Assembly (NCBI RefSeq): GCF_030846195.1
Contig: NZ_JAVCWH010000002.1
Span: 62,001-126,000, forward strand
Direction of reading: 5' to 3'
From: Paracoccus yibinensis
GTDB lineage: Bacteria; Pseudomonadota; Alphaproteobacteria; Rhodobacterales; Rhodobacteraceae
Length of the DNA stretch: 64,000 bases
Part shown: positions 1-7,385 of the stretch, one piece after another
Layout of the letters: every line of letters starts with the position of its first letter
Numbering within the stretch: position 1 is the first letter of the stretch
Position numbers and translations under genes: made by a program
The notes under the pieces: model-generated
Seen by the model: only the letters and a program-made list of their open reading frames with translations
What the model was told of the DNA's origin: nothing
The model's database searches: none

Positions 1-335
1 ATCAGGCGCAACTGGCCGGCAACCTCAGCCATGGCCAGAAGCAGTGGCTGGAAATCGGCATGGCGATCGCGTTGAAGCCGCGCCTTCTGCTGCTGGACGA
101 ACCCACGGCCGGAATGACGCCCGACGAAACCCATGCCACGGGCGAGATGCTGCACCGGCTGAACGCCGAGGGCATGACCGTGCTGGCAGTGGAACACGAC
201 ATGGCCTTCGTGCGCCAGATCGCCCATCGGGTGACGGTGCTGCATCTGGGCAAGGTCTTCGCCCAGGGCAGCATCGACGACATCACCGCCGATCCCCGCG
301 TGGCCAGGATCTATCTGGGAGAGGTCGATGCCTGA
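1..335 (+). CDS. urtD: Urea ABC transporter ATP-binding protein UrtD, C-terminal part (cut by window edge)
   Basis: This is the 3' part of an ABC transporter ATPase that couples ATP hydrolysis to uptake of urea or short amides through the inner membrane. The frame is open from base 3 and reads LSHGQKQWLEIGMAI, the variant ABC signature typical of UrtD, followed by Walker B (LLLLDEPTAGM) and the switch-histidine segment (VEHDMAF). The stop overlaps the start of the next gene by 8 bases, as is usual for paired Urt ATPases. The N-terminal half with Walker A lies outside the window. LivG-type amino acid ATPases are close relatives, but the SHGQKQWLEI signature and the formamidase and amidase downstream favour a urea/amide substrate. 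Confidence 0.85.
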   Translation, partial: QAQLAGNLSHGQKQWLEIGMAIALKPRLLLLDEPTAGMTPDETHATGEMLHRLNAEGMTVLAVEHDMAFVRQIAHRVTVLHLGKVFAQGSIDDITADPRVARIYLGEVDA

Positions 336-1038
336 ACCCCTTCTGCAAACTTCCGCGCTGAACGGCGGATATGGCGGCAAGCCTGTCCTGCAAGGTGTCG
401 ATTTCCACGTGAACGAGGGGGAGATCGTCGCAATCATAGGCCGCAACGGCGTGGGCAAGTCCACGTTGATGAAGACGCTGATCGGTCTTCTTCCGACGCA
501 GCGCGGATCGATCCTGGTCCGGGGCCGGCCGGTTGACGGCCTGTCGGCGCATCGCCGCGCCCGCCTGGGCATCGGCTATGTCCCGCAAGGTCGCGACGTC
601 TTCCCCCGCATGACGGTGCTGGAGAACCTGTTGGTTGGCCAGTCGATTTCCGGCCGCAAGCTGGATGGGAAGCTTGAGGAAGTCTTTCACTATTTCCCCA
701 TCCTCCAGGAACGGGCGGGCCAGCGCGCGGGCACCCTGTCCGGGGGCCAGCAGCAGCAGCTTGCCATCGGCCGGGTGCTAATGGGCGGCCCGTCCCTCGT
801 CCTGCTGGACGAGCCGTCCGAGGGCATCCAGCCCAACATCGTTCAGTCGATCGCCCGGATCATGGTGGACCTGAATGCAAAATCCGGGCTTGGCGTGGTC
901 TTCGTGGAACAGAACATCGACATGATCCGCGCCATGGCACAGCGCTGCTATGTCATGGACAAGGGCCGCATCACCGCCGCGCTGAGCCGTTCCGACCTGG
1001 ACGACCAGGATCTTATCCGAAGCCATCTGTCCGTCTGA
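328..1038 (+). CDS. urtE: Urea ABC transporter ATP-binding protein UrtE
   Basis: Second ATPase subunit of the urea/amide importer, acting on the cytoplasmic face with UrtD. It has 236 residues, normal for UrtE/LivF. Walker A (GRNGVGKS) is at about 38-45, the ABC signature LSGGQ at 137-141 and Walker B (LVLLDEP) at 157-163. The switch position reads VEQN rather than VEH, as is common in LivF/UrtE proteins. GYVPQGRDVFPRMTV resembles the UrtE consensus. Its start overlaps the urtD stop, indicating translational coupling. It ends 23 bases before the formamidase gene, so transporter and hydrolases are probably co-transcribed. LivF is the alternative name. Confidence 0.85.
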   Translation: MPEPLLQTSALNGGYGGKPVLQGVDFHVNEGEIVAIIGRNGVGKSTLMKTLIGLLPTQRGSILVRGRPVDGLSAHRRARLGIGYVPQGRDVFPRMTVLENLLVGQSISGRKLDGKLEEVFHYFPILQERAGQRAGTLSGGQQQQLAIGRVLMGGPSLVLLDEPSEGIQPNIVQSIARIMVDLNAKSGLGVVFVEQNIDMIRAMAQRCYVMDKGRITAALSRSDLDDQDLIRSHLSV

Positions 1039-1061
1039 CCCCCATCCAGAAAGGTATCCAC

Positions 1062-2060
1062 ATGAGCTGGTTCGAAGACTCCATCATGGCCCGCAAGGCC
1101 GTCGCCAAAGGAGAGGCACGGGCGGAAGCATCGCTGACCGAGGCCCAGCAAGGCAGGTATCACTATGTCTACAGCGCGGCGATCCCGCCGGTGCTGAGGA
1201 TCGATCCCGGCACGGTGCTGACCTGCGAAACCCACGACGCGTTCGAAGGTGCGATTACGTCGGAAGCGGACAAGCCGACCGAGAAGCTGAACTTTCCGTT
1301 TCTCAACCCCCAGAACGGACCAGTCTGGATCAACGGCGCGGAAAAGGGCGACACCATCGCCGTCCATATCGACAGCATCGTTCCGCGCGGACCCCAACCC
1401 CGGGGCACCACCGTGATCATGCCCGAATTCGGCGGCCTGGTGCCCACGGCGGACACGGCCCTGCTGACCGCCCCCCTGCCCGAACGCGTGCGCAAGCTGA
1501 ATGTCACCGCCGAAGAAGGCACCGTCTGGAACGACCGCATCACCCTGCCTTACGAACCCTTCATCGGCACCATCGGCACCGCCCCGCAGATCGAGGCCAT
1601 CTCCTCGCTGGTGCCCGATTATTACGGCGGCAACATGGACCTGCCGGACGTGGCGCCGGGCGCGGTCGTCTATCTGCCCGTCCAGACCGAGGGCGGGTTC
1701 CTGTTCCTGGGCGACTGCCATGCCGCGCAGGGCGACGGCGAATTGTGCGGCGTCGCGATCGAACACCCGACCGTCACCACCGTCCGCGTCGATCTGATCA
1801 AGGGCTGGACCATCAAGACCCCGCGGCTCGAGAACGAAAAGTTCTACATGACCATCGGCTCCTCGCGGCCGATGGAGGACGCCGCGCGCGGCGCCTATCG
1901 CGAGTTGATCCGCTGGATGGCCGCCGACTTCGGCTTTGACGAGATCGACGCCTATATGCTTCTGACGCAGTGCGGCCGCATCCGGCTGGGCAACATGGTG
2001 GACCCGAAATACACGGTCGGCGCATCGGTCCTGAAATCCATCGTTGGAATCGCCCGATGA
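1062..2060 (+). CDS. fmdA: Formamidase/acetamidase (FmdA/AmdA family)
   Basis: Predicted cytoplasmic amidohydrolase that releases ammonia from formamide or a similar short amide. The 332-residue product carries the family hallmark region FLGDCHAAQGDGELCG (about residues 216-231) and the earlier segment FPFLNPQNGPVWINGAEKGD, which place it in the FmdA_AmdA family rather than the amidase-signature family. The start has an AGAAAGG ribosome site about six bases upstream. The stop overlaps the start of the amidase gene (ATGA), so the two enzymes are made together. Position behind urea-transporter ATPases suggests a role in nitrogen scavenging. The exact amide cannot be told from sequence. Confidence 0.85.
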   Translation: MSWFEDSIMARKAVAKGEARAEASLTEAQQGRYHYVYSAAIPPVLRIDPGTVLTCETHDAFEGAITSEADKPTEKLNFPFLNPQNGPVWINGAEKGDTIAVHIDSIVPRGPQPRGTTVIMPEFGGLVPTADTALLTAPLPERVRKLNVTAEEGTVWNDRITLPYEPFIGTIGTAPQIEAISSLVPDYYGGNMDLPDVAPGAVVYLPVQTEGGFLFLGDCHAAQGDGELCGVAIEHPTVTTVRVDLIKGWTIKTPRLENEKFYMTIGSSRPMEDAARGAYRELIRWMAADFGFDEIDAYMLLTQCGRIRLGNMVDPKYTVGASVLKSIVGIAR

Positions 2061-3583
2061 AGGACATGCTTCCCTCCTTGGGCGAGTTGACGGTGGCCGG
2101 CATTCGCCAAGGCCTGGCCAGCGGCGCCTTCACCGCCGAGGCGCTGACATCGGCCGCAATCGCCCAGATGCAGGCGACGAACGGCACCTATAACGCGGTC
2201 ATCTTCAAAAATGACGCGGCGCTGGACACGGCCCGCGACATCGACCGCCGGATTGCCGCAGGCGAGGAGGTGGGTGCCTTGGCGGGTGTTCCCGTCGTGG
2301 TCAAGGACCCCATGGACATGGTGGGCTTTCCGTCGACCGCGGGCTGGCGGCTGCTTTATTCCGGTGCGGGCGGCGTCGATCTTATGCCCGAACGCGACAG
2401 CCCCGTGGTGGCGCGGATGCGGGCCGCAGACGCGGTCATCATCGGCAAGACCAACGTCCCGATCCTCAGTTGGACCGGGACCCATGCCAATGACAGTTGG
2501 GCCGGACCGACGATCAATCCCGCTGCACCCGACCGCGTGCCGGGGGGGTCCAGCGCCGGCTCGGCGGCGGCGGTAGCCGCCCACATGGCGGTGATCGGGC
2601 TGGCCGAGGAAACGGGTGGATCCATCCAGAACCCGGCCTCGGCCCAGGATCTGGTGGGCATCAAACCGACCATCGGGCTGGTGCCCAATGCAGGCGTCGT
2701 GCCCCTGTCGGCCAATCGCGACGTGGTGGGACCGGTCGCCCGCACGGTCACAGATGCCGCCGAATGCCTGACGGTGCTGGCCGGCTTCACCACCGAGGAC
2801 CCGAAGACATTGGCTGCGGTCGGGAAAGTTCCCCCGGGTGGATATGCAGCACGGTTGTCAACCGACGGGCTGCGGGGCAAGCGGCTGGGGCTTTATGGCC
2901 CGGGCTGGCGACCAGACCTTCTCTCGGAGGAAGCTACTCAGCTTTATGAACGTGCGAAGCGGGAACTCGTGGCGGCGGGCGCCGTTCTGGTCGAGGATCC
3001 CTTCGCAGGAACCGACTTCGCCAGCCTGCGCCAGATCACACCCGGAACACCCTTCTTCGACGGGCGCGGCCTTGAATCGCTGCCCTATGACATGACCTGC
3101 TACCTGCGTCGCCTTGGACCCGACGCCGCGCTGAAATCGTGGAAAGAGTTCATTGCGGCCACTGCCTCCGAGAATGTCCTTGGGAAGGGCGCGATCCTCG
3201 GCTATCTGCAAGAGCTTCCAGATTTTGCACCATGTCTTGCGGACCCCGAAACGCCCCCTGCCCTGCCGGCCTTTACAGAACTGAAACGCCGGTACCTGGA
3301 GCTGCTGGAACTTGTTTTCGCGAAGCACAGCCTGGACAGCCTGGTTTACCCACAGATGCTGAATGAACTCCCCGAACTTCACGCGGGGGAAGCGCTTCGC
3401 GAAACCACCGTTGGCGAACTTAACATTTCCGGGATTCCAGGCATCACCGTCCCCGCCGGCTACTACGCGTCAGGAGCGCCCTTTGGCCTGATCTTCCTTG
3501 GGCTGCAATGGTCAGAGGCGGAACTGCTGAGCCAGGCTTATGCCTACGAACAGCATACGCGGCACCGCAAACCGGCTGTCTGA
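2057..3583 (+). CDS. Amidase (amidase signature family)
   Basis: Predicted amidase of 508 residues with the Ser-cisSer-Lys triad: Lys83 (VVVKDPMDM), Ser165 (GGSSAGSAAAV) and nucleophile Ser189 (ETGGSIQNPAS). The 24-residue spacing of the two serines matches the family. I place the start at the ATG that overlaps the formamidase stop (ATGA); an upstream in-frame ATG lies deep in the formamidase gene and is unlikely. The gene is compositionally split. Codons up to about base 2800 are strongly G/C-ending (about 85% in a sampled stretch), while samples further on drop to roughly 50-65%, as if the last third came from elsewhere. The reading frame stays open. Substrate unknown. Confidence 0.85.
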   Translation: MKDMLPSLGELTVAGIRQGLASGAFTAEALTSAAIAQMQATNGTYNAVIFKNDAALDTARDIDRRIAAGEEVGALAGVPVVVKDPMDMVGFPSTAGWRLLYSGAGGVDLMPERDSPVVARMRAADAVIIGKTNVPILSWTGTHANDSWAGPTINPAAPDRVPGGSSAGSAAAVAAHMAVIGLAEETGGSIQNPASAQDLVGIKPTIGLVPNAGVVPLSANRDVVGPVARTVTDAAECLTVLAGFTTEDPKTLAAVGKVPPGGYAARLSTDGLRGKRLGLYGPGWRPDLLSEEATQLYERAKRELVAAGAVLVEDPFAGTDFASLRQITPGTPFFDGRGLESLPYDMTCYLRRLGPDAALKSWKEFIAATASENVLGKGAILGYLQELPDFAPCLADPETPPALPAFTELKRRYLELLELVFAKHSLDSLVYPQMLNELPELHAGEALRETTVGELNISGIPGITVPAGYYASGAPFGLIFLGLQWSEAELLSQAYAYEQHTRHRKPAV

Positions 3584-3844
3584 TCCAGGAGGCACCAACA
3601 AAGCAGAGGAAATAGCCTGTCTTGCCCAAAGGACCGCCTGCCCCGCCTTGGGTAACGAGTTTCAAGGGTTGCCGCGCGCGTTCTCTACCGACCCGCCCGG
3701 AAACAGGGGCAGGCCGCCCTGGGTGCGCAGGTCATACCTGGCCGCTGAGAGGTGATGGACGCTCACGCCTGCCATCGCCACCCAATCGTGAATGCGGGGT
3801 CTGTATCGCACCGGTGCAGCAGGCGACAGGCAAAGCCGCGTCGT
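3584..3844. other. Non-coding stretch after the amidase with an orphan Shine-Dalgarno
   Basis: I recognise no gene here. A perfect AGGAGG at 3587-3592, directly after the amidase stop, is followed by no start codon at useful distance. This is what would be left if a downstream operon gene had been deleted. Composition is less biased than the flanking genes. Confidence 0.5.
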
Positions 3845-4017
3845 TCAGTCCTTAAAGGGGCCGAACTCCTCACCGCCGGCCATGCAGGCGATCAGCCGCA
3901 CTGCAATGAAGGCCACCGCGCCACCTTCGGTGTCCCCTGCGTGATCGTCTTTGTCTTCGTCTTGCCGTTCGCCTGCTTCTGCTCGACAACGCGCTTGCGC
4001 CGCTTGCCAGCGGCCTT
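3845..4017 (-). pseudogene. Frameshifted C-terminal gene fragment, family unknown
   Basis: On the minus strand two adjacent frames show strong G/C third-position bias and join end to end. The first reads a Lys/Arg-rich stretch (RKRVVEQKQANGKTKTKT). After a frameshift near 3900-3915 the second reads AFIAVRLIACMAGGEEF and ends in FGPFKD and a stop at 3845. This looks like the tail of a broken protein gene. I do not recognise the family. It ends abruptly where the plus-strand ureidoglycine aminohydrolase remnant begins. Confidence 0.35.
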
Positions 4018-4028
4018 GGTCCGCGCCC

Positions 4029-4256
4029 GGCAACACCGGCTTTCACTGGTGGCGCAAGCGGTGGCAGCCCTGCAATGGCGTGGACAGGCCCGATCCCATC
4101 GTCGCGCAGGAACAGGACATCGCGCCCTCGATGATGCCCGACACGGACGGAGCCCGGGGCACCACGCGCTTCATGGACCCGGCCGACCTGCGCCACGACA
4201 TGCACATCACGGTCGTGACCTTCAAGCCGGGCGGCTCCATCCCCTTTGCCGAGACG
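4029..4256 (+). pseudogene. Internal fragment of an (S)-ureidoglycine aminohydrolase (AllE-type cupin) gene
   Basis: Seventy-six codons read in one frame from FHWWRKRWQP through VDRPDPIVAQEQDIAPS and MPDTDGARGTTRF to DPADLRHDMHITVVTF and KPGGSIPFAET. From memory of the family, this matches the middle of bacterial (S)-ureidoglycine aminohydrolases, which release ammonia from ureidoglycine in allantoin breakdown. The N-terminal part and the metal-binding C-terminal cupin core, which should follow after PFAET with HVMEHGLYV, are absent. The sequence switches to unrelated DNA exactly there. The fragment cannot encode a working enzyme. Its position next to urea, formamide and amide genes suggests that a purine-nitrogen gene was once part of this locus. 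Confidence 0.65.
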
Positions 4257-4345
4257 ATCTGGCCGAACTTGCCTTCCAGATAGGACAGCAGCGGCTCGGG
4301 CGAGACATCGGCCCCCGTCGCCTCCTCGATCAGGGAACGCGGCAT
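4254..4345 (-). pseudogene. Gene fragment resembling the C-terminus of an M32 carboxypeptidase
   Basis: On the minus strand about 30 codons read LIEEATGADVSPEPLL and then SYLEGKFGQI. This pattern (xxLIxxATGxxLsxxxxLxYLxxKY) occurs near the end of thermostable carboxypeptidase 1 (peptidase M32). Nothing upstream in this frame supports the rest of the enzyme, and the fragment stops at the junction with the ureidoglycine aminohydrolase remnant. The assignment rests on a short match and is tentative. Confidence 0.3.
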
Positions 4346-4758
4346 CCAGACGAAGCATGTACGCCAAGTCGACGTAGCAGCCTGGCAGAAAGCCTTCCGT
4401 GCCGCCTTGATGGGGAGGGATCGTGGCTCGGGCATGGAAACACCGGCCGCTCTTTGGTCTGCAGCGGTGCGACATGGTGCTTCTGGCGAATATCCGCGAT
4501 CTGCACCACCTTGCCCTTGGGAAGCCATGCCGTTCTCTGATGTCAGGGGAACTTGACGAACCGGGTCTTCGCATCGGGCTGGCACGGCGATCATCAACCC
4601 CCGACCTTTCCTTGCCGACACAGGGTTGCGTCTTGTTGGCGGTCAGCCTTTTCAGGGCCTTGCGGTCGCGGCGGGCAGACGCAAATATCGGGGCGGAACA
4701 GCGGCAGGAACCTCGCAAGGCCAAGGCGTCTTGGCCGCAATGCGGGATGGAATGACAG
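4346..4758. other. Unassigned debris upstream of the histidine kinase gene
   Basis: No intact gene is visible. One minus-strand frame at about 4438-4535 has coding-like third positions (AWLPKGKVVQIADIRQKHH) but is bounded by a stop on one side and loses its codon bias on the other. I cannot assign it. The last 50 bases must hold whatever promoter drives the kinase gene; I see no clear consensus. Confidence 0.35.
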
Positions 4759-7380
4759 ATGGATATCGAACGGTCCTTGGGCGACTGGCTGGCAGGGAGT
4801 GACAGCGGGGTGGCCCGCGACATCGCCAGACGGGACTGGTCGGATACGCCCATCGGGCAGATGGAGTCCTGGCCTGCGGATCTGCGTGCCATCCTGGCCA
4901 CGGTGCTGGCCTGCCCCACGCCGATGTATCTGGCCTGGGGACCGGAACTGATTTCGTTCTATAACGACGCTTATGAGCCGATCCTGGGCTATCGGGCCAA
5001 GGATGCGCTGGGCAAACCCTTCCGGGATCTGTGGGCAAGCATCTGGGACGATATCTCGCCCTTGGTGGACCGATGCCTCGCTGGCGAAAGCCAGAAGATG
5101 GTGGACATGCGGCTGGATCTCAGCCGCAACGGGTTGCCCGAGGAAAGCTATTGGACCTTTACCTATTCCCCCGTCATCGACGCCAACGGCGGCATTGCCG
5201 GGCTGATCTGCGTCACAGGCGAAACCACGGACCGGATCCTGGCCGAACGCGCCCGCGCCAAGGCGACCGAGCGTCTGGAACTGGCGATGTCGTCCAGCAA
5301 CAGCGTGGGCATCTGGGACTGGGACGTGATCGCAGACCGCCTGACTGCCGACAGCAACTTCGCAAACCTTTATGGCGTCGATCCCAATATTGCGGCCGAA
5401 GGGACCAGGGTCGAGGAATTCATCAAGGGCATTCATCCCGAAGACCGCCCCCGGGTCCAGGCGGAGATCGCGCGGACCATTGCAGCCGTGGGAAAGTTTT
5501 CGTCGGAATACCGGCTGCTGGGCCGCGACGGGACGGTGTCCTGGGTATCGGCGCAGGGGCAATGCATGGCGGGGCCGGACGGCCGTTGCGTGCGGATGCC
5601 GGGCGTCAGCTATGACATCACCCGCCTGAAAGAGGCGGAACTGCAGTTGCGCGCCGCGAAAGAGGAACGGGAATTCGTTCTTGAACAGATCGCGCGCCAG
5701 CGGACGCAAAGCGATCCGCAGGAAATACTGCGCGCATCCTCGGAAGCCTTGGGCAAGCGGCTGGGTGTCAACCGTGTCGGCTTCTATCGGATGATCGAAC
5801 CGCGACGCGTCCGCCACGAGGCCTCCTGGTCCGACGGCACGCTGGAACCCCTGACGGGATCACAGACCACGGATCATTACGGACAGCACGCCGATGCCGA
5901 ACGCCGCGCGGGCCGCGCCCTGGTCTTCGGAGACAGCCGTCAGGACTGCGACGGCAAACTGAAGCCTTACGCCCAGGAAGGGGTTCTGGCCGGAATATGC
6001 GTGCCGCTGTTGACGAGCGGAAAATGGGCGGCGGGGATCTATCTTCATCAGGCTGACGTGCGCATCTGGACGGAACCCGAAATCATCCTTGCCAAGGAAA
6101 TCGTGCAGCAGACATGGCTGGCCATCGAACGGGCCGAGGCACTGATCAGCCTCAGCCGCCGTGTCGAGGAGCAGGAAGCAGCACTTCAACAGCGCGAGAT
6201 CGTCCTGCGCGAGGAATTCGAGCGCCGAGAGGCCGCGGAACGCCAGTTGCGCCAGTTGCAGAAAATGGAGGCGGTGGGCCAGTTGACGGGGGGCATTGCC
6301 CATGACTTCAACAACATGCTGGCGGTGGTCATCAGCGGCCTGAACCTGACCCAAAGGCAGCTTGCGCGGGGCAATGCCGATGTCGGCGCCTATATCGAGG
6401 GGGCCTTGGACGGGGCGGGCCGCGCCGCCGCGCTGACGCAGCGGCTGCTGGCCTTTTCGCGGCAACAGCCGCTGGAGCCGGCGGTGATCGACGCCAATGC
6501 CCAAGTGATCGGCCTGTCCGACATGCTGTCGCGGTCACTGGGCGAAACCATCGTGCTGGACACGCATCTGCAACCCGATCTTTGGGCAACCAAGGTCGAT
6601 CGCAACCAGCTTGAAAACGCCATCATCAATCTGGCGGTGAACGCCCGGGACGCGATGCCGGATGGCGGGCAAGTCACGCTGGAAACCGCCAATGCGGATC
6701 TGGCGCCCGCAGAGGCCCGCGAGCTTGGGATCGAGCCGGGGGCCTATGTGCGCATCCGGGTGCTGGACACGGGAACGGGCATGACGCCCGAAGTCCTGGC
6801 CAAGGCCTTCGATCCGTTCTTCACCACCAAGCCCACGGGACGCGGCACCGGCCTGGGGCTAAGCCAGGTCTATGGCTTCATCCGCCAATCGGGCGGCCAT
6901 GTCACGATCACATCGCAGGTGGACCAGGGGACCGCCGTGGATCTGTATCTGCCCCGCAGCCTGGACCATGCCGCCCGAACGGCGGACGATCTTGCCAACG
7001 ACGTGCCGCTGGGCCAGCCCGCACAGGTGATCCTTGTGGTCGAGGACGAGGACCGGGTCCGCGCCTTCACGGTCGCGTCGCTGCGGGACCTGGGCTATAC
7101 GGTCCTGGAAGCCTCGTCGGGACCGGCCGCCCTGGACATCCTGTCGCGCCGCCGGGATGTAAGCCTGCTGTTCACGGACGTGGTCATGCCGCAGATGACC
7201 GGACCGCAACTGGTCGAACAGGCCCGCAGGCTTCGGGACGACCTGAAGGTCGTCTATGCCAGCGGATATACCGGAGACTCGTCCGACATTGACACGCGGG
7301 TGAAGGCGGGTGGCAATTTCCTGGCCAAGCCGTTCAGCTTTGACCAACTGGCGCGAAAGATCGCAGCGGCCCTGGGCTGA
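4759..7380 (+). CDS. Hybrid sensor histidine kinase/response regulator with PAS and GAF domains
   Basis: Predicted soluble two-component sensor of 873 residues. An N-terminal PAS-like domain spans about 45-150 (WGPELISFYNDAYEPILG) and a second PAS/PAC about 172-290. A GAF domain follows at about 325-450 and a short coiled coil at 455-500. The dimerisation/phosphoacceptor helix carries His515 (GGIAHDFNNM). The ATPase domain has its N box near 620 (NAIINLAVNARDAMPDGG), G1 near 671 (DTGTGM) and G2 near 695 (GRGTGLGLS). A C-terminal receiver domain has acceptor Asp807 (LLFTDVVMP) and Lys857. No membrane segment is seen and no LOV cysteine motif is visible in either PAS domain. It stands alone with no response regulator next to it, so its target is unknown. 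Confidence 0.9.
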   Translation: MDIERSLGDWLAGSDSGVARDIARRDWSDTPIGQMESWPADLRAILATVLACPTPMYLAWGPELISFYNDAYEPILGYRAKDALGKPFRDLWASIWDDISPLVDRCLAGESQKMVDMRLDLSRNGLPEESYWTFTYSPVIDANGGIAGLICVTGETTDRILAERARAKATERLELAMSSSNSVGIWDWDVIADRLTADSNFANLYGVDPNIAAEGTRVEEFIKGIHPEDRPRVQAEIARTIAAVGKFSSEYRLLGRDGTVSWVSAQGQCMAGPDGRCVRMPGVSYDITRLKEAELQLRAAKEEREFVLEQIARQRTQSDPQEILRASSEALGKRLGVNRVGFYRMIEPRRVRHEASWSDGTLEPLTGSQTTDHYGQHADAERRAGRALVFGDSRQDCDGKLKPYAQEGVLAGICVPLLTSGKWAAGIYLHQADVRIWTEPEIILAKEIVQQTWLAIERAEALISLSRRVEEQEAALQQREIVLREEFERREAAERQLRQLQKMEAVGQLTGGIAHDFNNMLAVVISGLNLTQRQLARGNADVGAYIEGALDGAGRAAALTQRLLAFSRQQPLEPAVIDANAQVIGLSDMLSRSLGETIVLDTHLQPDLWATKVDRNQLENAIINLAVNARDAMPDGGQVTLETANADLAPAEARELGIEPGAYVRIRVLDTGTGMTPEVLAKAFDPFFTTKPTGRGTGLGLSQVYGFIRQSGGHVTITSQVDQGTAVDLYLPRSLDHAARTADDLANDVPLGQPAQVILVVEDEDRVRAFTVASLRDLGYTVLEASSGPAALDILSRRRDVSLLFTDVVMPQMTGPQLVEQARRLRDDLKVVYASGYTGDSSDIDTRVKAGGNFLAKPFSFDQLARKIAAALG

Positions 7381-7385
7381 GGGCG

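Noticed and set aside
3584..4758. Insertion sequence as explanation of the debris
   Set aside because: No transposase motif, terminal inverted repeats or target duplication could be recognised, though a decayed element cannot be excluded.
3870..4919. Possible 349-codon minus-strand gene across the debris region
   Set aside because: It runs into the start of the kinase gene, has no domain match, and its frame differs from the coding-like minus-strand fragments.
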